From contig JAINDK010000081.1 of NCBI GenBank assembly GCA_019931185.1, positions 1 to 61,484 on the forward strand: DNA of 61,484 nt. Direction: 5' to 3'. A program made the translations under genes and the position numbers. Shown in pieces: positions 52,526 through 61,170 of this stretch. Below the pieces are notes generated by a model, which had not been told where the DNA came from, ran no database searches, and saw nothing but the letters and a program-made list of their open reading frames with translations. Source of the stretch: Bryobacter sp. CoA8 C33. Its GTDB lineage: Bacteria > Acidobacteriota > Terriglobia > Bryobacterales > Bryobacteraceae. How positions within the stretch are numbered: position 1 is the first letter of the stretch; each line of letters starts with the position of its first letter.

Positions 52526-53299
52526 CTATCCTCCCACCGTCAACTCGAGCGGCGAGCCCGCCACCAGCCCCGTCCGCCCCGCCGCGCTCCCCTCCCGCAA
52601 CACCACCTCAAAATACCCGCACGATCCCCCCACCACGCATAACTCCCCCGGCGGACAGTACGCATACGTCCGCGCATACAACTCCACTTCCTCCAGCCCC
52701 ACCACCATCCGGAACCCCCGGTTCCTCACCTCCCCAAACTCACTCACCCGGAAGTTCGTAATCAGATTCCCAAACCGGTCCACATGCAGCACCGCCCCCG
52801 TCCACGCCCGCCTCGACAGCCTCACCGGCTCCAGTCCCGGGCTCCGCATCGCATCCTTCACCACCCTCCCCATCCGCGACGCCTTCACGCCCCGCGCCAA
52901 ATGCGCCGCCACCGGCGCAAAAACATCCCGCCCATGAAATGTTTCGCTCCGCTCCCCCAACCAGTACTCCTCCCGCTCCAACACCCTCACCTTCCCCGCC
53001 CCCAACACAAACGAAAACAACCCGTTGTCCGGCCCCACGAACAAATGCCCCTCCGCCTCCACCACAATCCCCCGCCGCTCCGACCCCACCCCCGGGTCCA
53101 CCACCCCCACATGCACCGTCCCCTTCGGAAAATAACGCCACGCCTGCTCGAGCAGAAACGCCCCCTCCCTCACTCCATACGCCGGCACTTCATGCGTAAT
53201 GTCCACCAACCCCACCCCCGGCGCAATCCCCGCCATCACCCCCTTCATCACTCCCACGAAGTGATCCGCCGTCCCAAAGTCCGTCAGCAGTGTAATCAT
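52526..53299 (-). CDS. SAM hydrolase (SAM-dependent chlorinase/fluorinase superfamily, DUF62)
   Basis: A 257-residue DUF62-family enzyme: ITLLTDFGTADHFVGVMKGV, VDITHEVPAYGVREGAFLL, HVGVVDPGVGSERRGIVVEA and VGPDNGLFSFVL, then the C-terminal VDRFGNLITNF. The D-R-H-type triad pattern found in hydroxide adenosyltransferases splits SAM to adenosine and methionine; true halogenases are rare. First gene of the minus run ending with DedA-rhodanese, divergent from metF with a 27-bp gap, a telling pairing since both act on methyl-cycle metabolites. Confidence 0.9.
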   Translation of the reverse strand: MITLLTDFGTADHFVGVMKGVMAGIAPGVGLVDITHEVPAYGVREGAFLLEQAWRYFPKGTVHVGVVDPGVGSERRGIVVEAEGHLFVGPDNGLFSFVLGAGKVRVLEREEYWLGERSETFHGRDVFAPVAAHLARGVKASRMGRVVKDAMRSPGLEPVRLSRRAWTGAVLHVDRFGNLITNFRVSEFGEVRNRGFRMVVGLEEVELYARTYAYCPPGELCVVGGSCGYFEVVLREGSAAGRTGLVAGSPLELTVGG

Positions 53300-53326
53300 C
53301 CCTATCCAGTAGAATAGTGCCTATTG

Positions 53327-54247
53327 ATGCACATTCGCGATATTCTGGCGGCCGATCAAACCACCCTCTCCTTTGAGTTCTTTCCCCCGAAGTCCGAAGC
53401 CGAGTCCCAAGCCCTCTTTGAGAACATCGCCTCCCTCGAAGCCCTCCAACCCTCCTTCGTCTCCGTTACCTACGGCGCCGGCGGCTCCACCCGCGAACTC
53501 ACCCACAACCTCGTCACCCGCATCCAGTCCACCACCACCCTCGACCCCATCCCACACCTCACCTGCGTCTGCCACCAGGCCTCCGACATCGAAGACATCC
53601 TTACCAAATACGCCGCCGCCGGCGTCTCCAACATCCTCGCCCTCGGCGGCGACCCCCCGCGCAACCTCCCCTCCTACAACAAAGCCGACGACGCCTTCCA
53701 GCACGCCGCCGATCTCGTCCGCTTCATCCGCCAGTTCAACGAACGCAAACTCCACCCCGACCCCCGCGGCTTCGGCATCGGTGTCGCCGGCTTTCCCGAA
53801 GGCCACCCCTCCACCCCCAACCGCCTCGACGAACTCGACTACCTCCGCGCCAAAGTCGCCGAAGGCGCCCACTACATCTGCACCCAGCTCTTCTTCGATA
53901 ACCGCGACTTCTTCGACTTCCGCGAACGCTGCGAACTCGCCGGCATCTCCGCCCCCATCATCGCCGGCATCATGCCCGTCACCTCCCTGGCCAGCATGAA
54001 GCGCATGGCCCAACTCGCCCTCGGCGCCCGCTTCCCCGCCAAACTCCTCCGCGCCCTCCACCGCTGCCAGGACTCTCCCGAGGCCGTCCGCAACGTCGGC
54101 ATCCATTGGGCCACCGAACAATGCCGCGACCTCCTCGACAACGGCGTCAAAGGCATCCACCTCTACACCCTCAACCGCTCCGATGCCACCCGCCAGATCT
54201 ACCAGAATCTCGGCCTCCGCGACTCCACCATCGTCCGCCGCCGCTAG
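53327..54247 (+). CDS. metF: Methylenetetrahydrofolate reductase
   Basis: A 306-residue flavin enzyme reducing methylene-THF to methyl-THF for methionine synthesis. It has the N-terminal TLSFEFFPPKSEAES, SVTYGAGGSTRE, HLTCVCHQ and LALGGDPPRN motifs in order, and FPEGHPSTPN further on. ATG 53327 is used; a TTG lies one codon upstream. Divergent from the SAM hydrolase gene. Confidence 0.95.
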   Translation: MHIRDILAADQTTLSFEFFPPKSEAESQALFENIASLEALQPSFVSVTYGAGGSTRELTHNLVTRIQSTTTLDPIPHLTCVCHQASDIEDILTKYAAAGVSNILALGGDPPRNLPSYNKADDAFQHAADLVRFIRQFNERKLHPDPRGFGIGVAGFPEGHPSTPNRLDELDYLRAKVAEGAHYICTQLFFDNRDFFDFRERCELAGISAPIIAGIMPVTSLASMKRMAQLALGARFPAKLLRALHRCQDSPEAVRNVGIHWATEQCRDLLDNGVKGIHLYTLNRSDATRQIYQNLGLRDSTIVRRR

Positions 54248-54265
54248 CCGCGCGATAATACTCTT

Positions 54266-55387
54266 GTGCGCGCGTATTTCGACTACAACGCCACAACTCC
54301 CGTCCACCCCACCGTCCTCTCCGCCATGACGGAGGCTTACTCGTCCCACTTCGGCAACGCCTCCTCCATTCATACCTTCGGCCAACAGTCCCGCCAGCAG
54401 CTCGAGTCCGCCCGCCGCTCCCTCGCCACACTCCTCGCCGCCAAACCCGAAGAGATCGTCTTCACCTCCGGCGGCACCGAATCGAATAACCTCGCCCTCT
54501 TCGGCGCCCTGCCCCCCGGCGCCCACATCATCACCTCCTCCATCGAACACCCCGCCGTCCTCAACGTCGCCGAACAACTCCACCGCCTCGGCCACCCCCT
54601 CACCGTCCTCCCCGTCTCCTCCTCCGGCATCATCGATCCCGATGACCTCCGCCGCGCGCTCCGCCCCGACACCCGCCTCGTCTCCCTCATGGCCGTCAAC
54701 AACGAAATCGGCACCCTCCAGCCCATCCGCGAAGTCTCCCGCATCACCCGCGAAGCAAACATCCTCCTCCACTGCGACGCCGTCCAGGCCCCCGGCCGCA
54801 TCCCCATCGACGTCAACGATTGGGGCGTCGACCTCCTCAGCCTCAGCGCCCACAAAATCTATGGCCCCAAGGGCATCGGCGCCCTCTACGTCCGCAAGGG
54901 CACACCCCTGTCCAAGCACACCTTCGGCGGCCACCACGAGCGCGACCGCCGCCCCGGCACCGAAAATGTCCCCGCCGCCGTCGGCTTCGGCCTCGCCGCC
55001 TCCCGCCTCTCTCTTCTCGCCCCCACCCTCCGCGACCACCTCGAACAATCCCTCCTCCAACTCATCCCCGGCGCCCGCTTGAACGGTCACCCCACCCTCC
55101 GCGCCCCCAACGTCTCCAACCTCTGCTTCCCCGGCATCGAGGGCGAAAGCCTCGTCATCGCCCTCGACCTCCGCGGCTTCGCCGTCTCCTCCGGCGCCGC
55201 CTGCTCCTCCGGCTCCGTCGAGCCCAGCCACGTCCTGCTCGCCCTCGGCCTGTCCCGCGCCGACGCCCGCTCTTCTCTCCGCTTCTCTCTCGGCGAGGAT
55301 TCCACTCCCCAACAGGTCGACGCCCTCATCCCCGCCGTCGTCGATTCCGTCGCCCGCCTCAGAAAGTTGTCCCCCGCCTATGCCTGA
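54266..55387 (+). CDS. Cysteine desulfurase (NifS/IscS class)
   Basis: A 373-residue PLP enzyme: YFDYNATTPVHPTVLSAM, FTSGGTESNNLALF, the PLP Lys in LSLSAHKIYGPKG and the catalytic Cys in SSGAACSSGSVEPSHVL, which has the short loop of group I (IscS/NifS) enzymes. The start is GTG at 54266. It overlaps mnmA by 8 bp, so it very likely supplies persulfide for tRNA 2-thiouridine formation as well as Fe-S clusters. Confidence 0.94.
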   Translation: MRAYFDYNATTPVHPTVLSAMTEAYSSHFGNASSIHTFGQQSRQQLESARRSLATLLAAKPEEIVFTSGGTESNNLALFGALPPGAHIITSSIEHPAVLNVAEQLHRLGHPLTVLPVSSSGIIDPDDLRRALRPDTRLVSLMAVNNEIGTLQPIREVSRITREANILLHCDAVQAPGRIPIDVNDWGVDLLSLSAHKIYGPKGIGALYVRKGTPLSKHTFGGHHERDRRPGTENVPAAVGFGLAASRLSLLAPTLRDHLEQSLLQLIPGARLNGHPTLRAPNVSNLCFPGIEGESLVIALDLRGFAVSSGAACSSGSVEPSHVLLALGLSRADARSSLRFSLGEDSTPQQVDALIPAVVDSVARLRKLSPAYA

Positions 55388-56498
55388 TTCCCTTCCCATC
55401 GCCGTCGCCATGAGCGGGGGCGTCGACTCGAGCGTCGTCGCCGGCCTGCTCAAATCCCAGGGCCAGCCCATCGTCGGCCTCACCATGCAGCTCTGGAACC
55501 AGCGCCGCCTCCCCGAGGTCGCCGCCTCAGGCCCCACCGGCCGCTGCTGCTCCCTCGACGATGTCTACGACGCCCGCTTCGTCGCCCAAACCCTCGGCAT
55601 CCCCTTCTACGTCGTCAACTTCGAACAACCCTTCGAGGACAACGTCGTCAAACCCTTCGTCGCCGATTACATCGCCGGCAAAACACCCATCCCCTGCACC
55701 CTCTGCAATAACTTCATCAAGTTCGACCAGTTCCTCGAAATGGCCGACGGCATCGGCGCCGATAAAATCGCCACCGGCCACTACGCCCAGATCCGCTTCC
55801 ACCCCTCCCTCAACCGCTACCAGCTCCTCCGCTCCGCCGACTCCTCCAAAGACCAGACCTACTTCCTCTGGGGCCTCACCCAGCCCCAACTCGCCCGCAC
55901 CCTCTTCCCCCTCGGCGCCATGGTCAAGTCCGAAGTCCGCCAACTCGCCCTCTCCCTCGGCCTCCCCGTCGCCGAAAAACCCGACAGCCAGGAAATCTGC
56001 TTCGTCCCCAATGGCGACTACGCCGCCTTCATCGCCGCTTACCTCAAGGAACAAGGCCTCACCCAGCCCCCCGCCGAAGGCCCCATCGTCGACTCCTCCG
56101 GCAAAAAACTCGGCGAACACTCCGGCGTCCACCACTTCACCGTCGGCCAGCGACGCGGCCTCAATGTCGCCGCCGGCCAACCCCTCTACGTCATCGAAAC
56201 CAACCCCGCCACCCGCCAGATCACCGTCGGCGCCGGCGATTCCCTTCTCAAATCCTCCTTCCGCGTCTCCGGCCTCAACTGGATCTCCCTCCCTCCCACT
56301 CCAGAGCCCATCCGCGCCCACGTCCGCATCCGCAATCGCCATAGCCCCGCCCCCGCCACCATCACCGCCACCGGCGACCTCACTACCGCCACCATCACCT
56401 TTGACCAGCCCCAGCGCGCCATCACCCCCGGTCAGGCCGCCGTCTTCTACCAGGACGAACTCGTCATCGGCGGCGGCTGGATCGAGCGCGAACCTTGA
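55380..56498 (+). CDS. mnmA: tRNA-specific 2-thiouridylase MnmA
   Basis: A 372-residue PP-loop enzyme: AMSGGVDSSVVAGLL, the catalytic Cys pair region PIPCTLCNNFIKF and KPDSQEICFVPNGDY, then the C-terminal beta-barrel. It adds sulfur to U34 of Glu, Gln and Lys tRNAs. The ATG sits inside the end of the cysteine desulfurase gene, giving a sulfur-relay operon. Its TGA overlaps the TTG start of the acyltransferase (TTGA). Confidence 0.95.
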   Translation: MPDSLPIAVAMSGGVDSSVVAGLLKSQGQPIVGLTMQLWNQRRLPEVAASGPTGRCCSLDDVYDARFVAQTLGIPFYVVNFEQPFEDNVVKPFVADYIAGKTPIPCTLCNNFIKFDQFLEMADGIGADKIATGHYAQIRFHPSLNRYQLLRSADSSKDQTYFLWGLTQPQLARTLFPLGAMVKSEVRQLALSLGLPVAEKPDSQEICFVPNGDYAAFIAAYLKEQGLTQPPAEGPIVDSSGKKLGEHSGVHHFTVGQRRGLNVAAGQPLYVIETNPATRQITVGAGDSLLKSSFRVSGLNWISLPPTPEPIRAHVRIRNRHSPAPATITATGDLTTATITFDQPQRAITPGQAAVFYQDELVIGGGWIEREP

Positions 56499-57376
56499 GC
56501 CGCACCCGACACCCCCTCCGCAACCAACTCGAATCCACCCTCCTCGAGATCCTCCTCGCCGCCGCCGCGCGCCTTCCCCTCTCCGCTTCCCTCGCCTTCG
56601 CCCATACCCTCCCTCGCCTCCTCCCTCGCCTCGAGTCTTCCGCCCGCCGCAACCTCGCCCTCGCCCTCCCCAACGACGATCACAACGCCATCCTCTCCGG
56701 CCTCTACACCAGCCTCGGCCGCCTCCTCTACTTCTTCTCCCGTTTCCCCACCCGCAACTCCACCAACATCCACGATTGGATCGAATACGAAGGCTTCGAA
56801 TACTACCGCGAAGCCAAAGCCCGCGGCCGCGGCGTCCTGTTCGCCACCGCCCACCTCGGCAATTGGGAACTCTCCGCCTTCGCCCATGCCCTCCTCACCG
56901 AACCCATGCACGTCGTCGTCCGCCCCCTCGATAACCCCCTCGTCGACGACCTTGTCAAACACTACCGTACCCTCTCCGGCAACACGATCCTCGACAAACA
57001 GGATTACCTCCGCGGCATCCTCCGCGCCCTCGCCGCCAATCAGGCCGTCGGCATCCTCATCGATCAAAATACCCTCCCCGAACACGGCTGCTTCGTCCCC
57101 TTCTTCGGTATCCCCGCCTCCACCGGCGTCACCTTCGCCAAGCTCGCCCACAAGTCCGGCGCCGCCGTTATCCCCGGCTACGCCCTCTGGTCCGACGCAA
57201 AGCAAAAATACATCCTCCACTTCGACTCCATCTTCCCCATCTCCGGCGACATCCCCGCCGATACCGCCCGCCTCACCGCCCACTTTGAATCCGTCATCCG
57301 CCGCCACCCCTCCCACTGGCTCTGGCTCCACCGCCGCTGGAAGTCCCGCCCCCCCGGTCAGCCCCCTCTCTACTAG
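56495..57376 (+). CDS. LpxL/HtrB-like lysophospholipid acyltransferase
   Basis: A 293-residue membrane-associated acyltransferase. The catalytic H-x4-E is in TAHLGNWELSAF, followed by VVRPLDNPLVDDLV, the glycine-rich ILIDQNTLPEHGCFVPFFG, and the HRRWKSRP C-terminal motif of lipid A acyltransferases. It probably adds a late acyl chain to lipid A or a related lipid. The start is TTG at 56495, overlapping mnmA by 4 bp; no better start is visible nearby. Confidence 0.88.
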   Translation: MSRTRHPLRNQLESTLLEILLAAAARLPLSASLAFAHTLPRLLPRLESSARRNLALALPNDDHNAILSGLYTSLGRLLYFFSRFPTRNSTNIHDWIEYEGFEYYREAKARGRGVLFATAHLGNWELSAFAHALLTEPMHVVVRPLDNPLVDDLVKHYRTLSGNTILDKQDYLRGILRALAANQAVGILIDQNTLPEHGCFVPFFGIPASTGVTFAKLAHKSGAAVIPGYALWSDAKQKYILHFDSIFPISGDIPADTARLTAHFESVIRRHPSHWLWLHRRWKSRPPGQPPLY

Positions 57377-57479
57377 TGCTTCTCAACCCCTTCATCAAAA
57401 TACTAGTACTCTTTAGCTGCCCCATCAGTACCCCAACTAACTTAATTGGTATAAAACTTTAGCGAAAATCTAGATACTT

Positions 57480-57602
57480 ATGGCATTTCACGATGTCCGT
57501 CTCGTCATTCGATTCACAAGACACTGGATTCATTATGGATGGCTTCTCCATATTCTCACCTGCACGCTCGTTGCCGGCCTCCAAGGACTTCTCCAGCCCT
57601 GA
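57480..57602 (+). CDS. Possible 40-residue hydrophobic small protein
   Basis: ATG 57480 to TGA 57602 encodes a basic N-terminal half (FHDVRLVIRFTRHWIHYG) and a hydrophobic C-terminal half (WLLHILTCTLVAGLQGLLQP), a possible single membrane helix. It lies in a low-GC stretch upstream of the histidine kinase, and TATAAA upstream could serve as -10. No clear ribosome site. It may be a leader peptide or chance. Confidence 0.3.
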   Translation: MAFHDVRLVIRFTRHWIHYGWLLHILTCTLVAGLQGLLQP

Positions 57603-57626
57603 TCACCCATAAAGATCTAAGGGTTT

Positions 57627-58763
57627 TTGCCGATCTCCCCTGTTATGGAGGAGATCCTCAACCTAGATCGGATCAAACACCACTTCCTCGCGGCCCTGAA
57701 CCATGAGGTCCGCACACCCTTGAGCGGCATCCTTGGCATGACCACACTGCTTGAGCAGTCCAATCTTAGCCCCGGTCAGCTCGAATACGTTCAATTAACC
57801 CGCGCCTGCGCGGAAGAACTTTATTCCTCCCTCTCCTCTGCTCTCGAATTCGCCGCCCTTGCCGCCGGCAATTGTCAGCTCGGCGAATCAGATTTCCTGC
57901 TCCTCGGAGCCATCGAATCCGTGGCCGCTCATTGGCTCGTAAAGGCCCGACAAAAGGGGCTCACCTTTCTTCTCGAGCTGGCAGAAGATGTCCCCGAATC
58001 CGCCTCGGGCGACGAGATCCGCCTCCGCAAGGTTCTTGACTATCTCCTCTCCAACGCCATCAAGTTCACCGACCGCGGCGAGGTCGAACTGAGCGTCCGC
58101 GTCTCCGGCACCGCTCACCTCGCGGCTCCCTTCCAACTTCATGTCTCTGTCAGGGATACTGGCATCGGGCTCGACAGCGATCAGATCACTCGCGTCTTCG
58201 AATCTTTCGAACAACTCGATTCCGGCCTCTCTCGCCGCTACTCCGGCCTCGGGCTTGGCCTCACCATCGCCCGCGGCCTCACACGCATTCTCGGCGGTGA
58301 GTTGCAAGTCTCCAGCACCCCAGGCAAAGGGAGTGTTTTTTCTTTTTCGATTCCTCTTCAGCATTCCTCCCTCGACGCCCCCGTTCTCGCGCTCAAGCAG
58401 CGGAAAATCCTCGTAGTCGACGATAACGATGCCGCCCGCAGGATCGCCGACGCCTACCTCAAGCGCGATGGCTTCCATGCCACCCTGGCCGCCTCCGGTT
58501 TCCAAGCCCTCGAATTTGCCTCCAAAAACCACTACGACCTCATCCTCATGGACCTCCAAATGCCCGGCTTGGACGGTATCGAAACCACAAGCAGGCTCCG
58601 CGGCCTCTCCGGTTACGAACACACTCCCGTTCTCGCCCTCACAGCCAGTTCCGGCGACGAGTGGCGTCAGCTCTGTCTCTCCAAGGGCATACAGGCTTAC
58701 CTCCCCAAGCCCGTCGACTCCGATCTCCTCCTCCGTACCATCCGCCAATTGCTCGATTCCTGA
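57627..58763 (+). CDS. Soluble hybrid histidine kinase (HisKA-HATPase-REC)
   Basis: A 378-residue protein. The phospho-His is at residue 26 in ALNHEVRTPLSGILGM (H-box). The HATPase domain has LLSNAIKFTDRGEVEL (N-box), VRDTGIGLD (G1) and RRYSGLGLGLTIARGLTRIL. A REC domain follows with ILVVDDNDAAR, the acceptor Asp in LILMDLQMPGLDG and the conserved Lys in YLPKPVD. There is no sensor, PAS or membrane domain, so it probably depends on a partner. The start may be TTG 57627 (AAGGG upstream) or ATG 57645. Balanced G/C suggests lateral origin. Confidence 0.9.
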   Translation: MPISPVMEEILNLDRIKHHFLAALNHEVRTPLSGILGMTTLLEQSNLSPGQLEYVQLTRACAEELYSSLSSALEFAALAAGNCQLGESDFLLLGAIESVAAHWLVKARQKGLTFLLELAEDVPESASGDEIRLRKVLDYLLSNAIKFTDRGEVELSVRVSGTAHLAAPFQLHVSVRDTGIGLDSDQITRVFESFEQLDSGLSRRYSGLGLGLTIARGLTRILGGELQVSSTPGKGSVFSFSIPLQHSSLDAPVLALKQRKILVVDDNDAARRIADAYLKRDGFHATLAASGFQALEFASKNHYDLILMDLQMPGLDGIETTSRLRGLSGYEHTPVLALTASSGDEWRQLCLSKGIQAYLPKPVDSDLLLRTIRQLLDS

Positions 58764-59056
58764 ACTTTCCATCGTTTGTCCAACTCCCTCCACCGGAGAA
58801 GCTGCGTTTGCCGCCCCAGCAGCGCCTCAACAGACCCCTTGCTCGGCAACTGCAATCCCTCGCTCACCCATTTCAATTCCCCCCTTGGGGCCTGAATCCG
58901 CAACCCAGGGACTTGGCCACCCAAGCATCCCCTCCCCGCTTCTCGCACAGCCGAATCACACAACCGCTTCCGCCATTGCCCTCCCCATCAAGACCCGCGC
59001 GCAAAGCCGGAAATCGATGCCCAGACCTGCTTGTTTTCAATCAATCTGCGACCCAC
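58764..59056. other. Intergenic region, no gene recognised
   Basis: About 290 bp between the kinase and the VanZ-like gene ends. Open frames on both strands are short and featureless. No inverted repeat or T-run was noticed that could end the kinase transcript. Confidence 0.4.
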
Positions 59057-59431
59057 CTAGCGCCGTTGCCTCGGCATGACCCTCGCGCCAGTCAGCACCG
59101 CGATCGCAAAACCCATAATCGTCGCGATGATATCGTTCCAATCGAAGAATAGACGCCGCGCCGACTGCTGCAGAAACTCCCAACCAATCAAACCAACACA
59201 TGCCCCCAACGCGGCGCCCAAGAACCATCGCCAAATTCGGCCTTCCGCTTCCCCCGGCCGCTCCTGCGGATAAATACTGATGAAGACGAATGGAATGATC
59301 ATCGCCGCCAGCGCGTTCGGTAACACCCCCAGCAGAAAATTTCCCGGCAACCCCGCCCGCAACTCTTGAACAATCGTCAGGCAGGCGAGCGCCGCCACGC
59401 CCACCAGACTGCACTTCAGCGATCGCCTCAC
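59057..59431 (-). CDS. VanZ-like membrane protein
   Basis: A 124-residue protein with three to four hydrophobic helices. The WEFLQQSARRLFFDWNDIIA motif with E, Q, R and D at conserved spacing is characteristic of VanZ-like proteins. The start is GTG at 59431 with GAGG five bases upstream. VanZ-like proteins give low-level teicoplanin resistance in one case but are mostly of unknown function. Confidence 0.75.
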   Translation of the reverse strand: MRRSLKCSLVGVAALACLTIVQELRAGLPGNFLLGVLPNALAAMIIPFVFISIYPQERPGEAEGRIWRWFLGAALGACVGLIGWEFLQQSARRLFFDWNDIIATIMGFAIAVLTGARVMPRQRR

Positions 59432-59492
59432 GCCAACCTCATGTCACCTTAAACCCGCATGCCGAATCATATTCAAATTTTACTCCGGCAAT

Positions 59493-59890
59493 CTGAACAA
59501 GAAGGCGGTCTACAACATCCGGTTCAACACCAGCGCGCCAACACTGCTCTCCATCGCCCGCGATCACAGACACCTCGGCGCGGACATCGGCTTCTTCTCT
59601 CTCCTGCACACCTGGGGCCAGAACCCGCGGCATCCTCCTCACTTGCACTGCATTGTTCCCGCTGGCGGCATCAGCCCGGACCAGCATCGCTGGATCCCGC
59701 TTCGCAAGAACTTCTTCCTCAGCATGCGCGTCCTCCCACGGCTCTTCCGCGCAGTCTTTCTCGCGCAACTCGACGCATCAAGTACCTGGGCCGGTGCAGC
59801 AAAAGGTCACGATCACCAACCACCGCTTGCTCAGCGCCAGCAACGGAGCAGCGAGCTTCCGCTACAAACACTACAGTTCAGCGGCCGTGA
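59493..59890 (+). mobile_element. IS91-family transposase relic
   Basis: Fragments of an IS91-type (Y2 rolling-circle) transposase. One frame reads AVYNIRFNTSAPTLLSIARD, HLGADIGFFSLLHTWGQNPR, HLHCIVPAGGISPDQHRW and MRVLPRLFRAVFLAQL. About 100 residues are then missing; IKYLGR appears in a second frame, and VTITNHRLLSASNGAASFRY in a third. The N-terminal zinc domain, the catalytic region and the C-terminus are lost, so it is dead. No IS ends were identified. Confidence 0.75.
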
Positions 59891-59899
59891 TCAGCAGCG

Positions 59900-60290
59900 C
59901 GGCTTCATCAAGGGCAAGCGCTGGTTGCCGTTAACGCGTTGGTTCCACCGCAACGGAAACAAATGGCAAATGCTCAATGAGTTGTTCCGGCATAACCGCG
60001 GATTCTTGAAGGCCTACCCGTGGAAGAAGAGCTTACACCGGCTGTGCACCTGCAAGCACGAAGCGGCGGAGCGACGTTACCTGAACCACTGGATCGACCA
60101 GTTGCAATAGCAGCGGCTCAAGCCTTTTGCGAGACTGGCGCGGCGGCTCCTGCGGCACGAGGAAGGGTTACTCAACTACTGCCGGATGAAGATTCCCTTT
60201 GGCGGGGTTATTGAGGCCGTCATCAGGATATTCAAAGCGCCCTAGCGGCATGGCCAGGGATACCGCACTTGGCCCAACCTGATATCATCA
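59900..60290 (+). mobile_element. ISL3-family transposase C-terminal relic
   Basis: Immediately after the IS91 relic a frame shows the tail of an ISL3 (DDE) transposase: KGKRWLPLTRWFHRNGNKWQ, LKAYPWKKSLHRLCTCKHEA, RRYLNHWIDQLQ. It then crosses an in-frame TAG at 60108-60110, where the family usually has Trp (TGG), and continues RLKPFARLARRLLRHEEGLL, NYCRMKIPFGGVIEAVIRIF to a second TAG near 60243. The N-terminal two-thirds is absent. The direct junction with IS91 sequence suggests one element inserted into or recombined with the other. Confidence 0.72.
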
Positions 60291-60327
60291 CGTTGCCTTA
60301 CTGTTGGCCCTCCCAGTGAACACAAGA

Positions 60328-61170
60328 ATGCGGCAACGCGGCTATCTGTACATACTTACTTCGGCAAACTCCGAACTTGTGAAGATCGGTGGCACAAACT
60401 ACCCGCCCATGAAGCGTATTCGAGAGATCAACGCCGCCGCGCCTTACCGGTCGCTGGGCCCCTGGACTCTGTTCGATTTCCGTGAGGTTTATGATTGGCG
60501 AACTGTCGAGTACGACTTGCACTACGCCTTTCGAAGCAAACAGGTAAGAACTCCGCCGGGCCAGAAGGAACTCTTTCGCTTACCACCTCAAATTGCCCGC
60601 GCACGACTGATGAACTTGAATCCCGAGCAGATCGTGAGTAAGCCAAGGATAGACCGAATGTTCCAAGACGAAGAGTTTGCGCGATTCTTAGCCCAGCTCT
60701 TCTCATTCACCGGAATCTTGAACTGGATCGATATTCAAGGCGCGTGGACCTTTACGCTCTTCCCCTCTACAGGGGGCGGGCGCTTCTATACGATTAACAT
60801 CGGGCCACACGAAGTAGCATTTGCCAGCTCGCCCACCGCCGCAAGCGAAGTGGTCTGCCACACCATCGTGATGGACCTCCTGATCCGTGATTTCTCCAAC
60901 GTTCGGCAGTGGCTGCACAAGCACGGCGGTTGTCTTCGCGAAAATACCTACGCGAGCGCCCTCCCGAGGTCCCTGTCCGTTGCCTTCAAGGGATCATTCG
61001 AGGCCGCGCTTGAATTCATCCATCTTGACGGTGTTCGCCGAGCCCTTCTTGCCTACTGGTGCGAAGGCCTGACCTTACTCAAGGAGAAAGGTCTAACCAG
61101 CTGCTACTCGCGGCATCACAACTGGAACGCCGTGGCAGCTCTCCGCATGCGGGTTCTTTCATGCTTGTAA
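60328..61170 (+). CDS. GIY-YIG / T5orf172-type nuclease-domain protein
   Basis: A 280-residue protein. Residues about 4-90 form a GIY-YIG-like T5orf172/Mug113 domain: GYLYILTSANSELVKIGGTN, RIREINAAAPYRSLGPWTLF and DWRTVEYDLHYAFRSKQV, with the Y-x-Y and K-I-G signatures and a likely catalytic Glu in VEYDLH. Residues 100-280 are unassigned and mixed alpha/beta. Such proteins occur in phages and mobile islands as nucleases. The ATG at 60328 is used because the domain starts there; TTG 60304 is possible. It is next to transposase relics and has balanced composition, fitting acquired DNA. Confidence 0.78.
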   Translation: MRQRGYLYILTSANSELVKIGGTNYPPMKRIREINAAAPYRSLGPWTLFDFREVYDWRTVEYDLHYAFRSKQVRTPPGQKELFRLPPQIARARLMNLNPEQIVSKPRIDRMFQDEEFARFLAQLFSFTGILNWIDIQGAWTFTLFPSTGGGRFYTINIGPHEVAFASSPTAASEVVCHTIVMDLLIRDFSNVRQWLHKHGGCLRENTYASALPRSLSVAFKGSFEAALEFIHLDGVRRALLAYWCEGLTLLKEKGLTSCYSRHHNWNAVAALRMRVLSCL

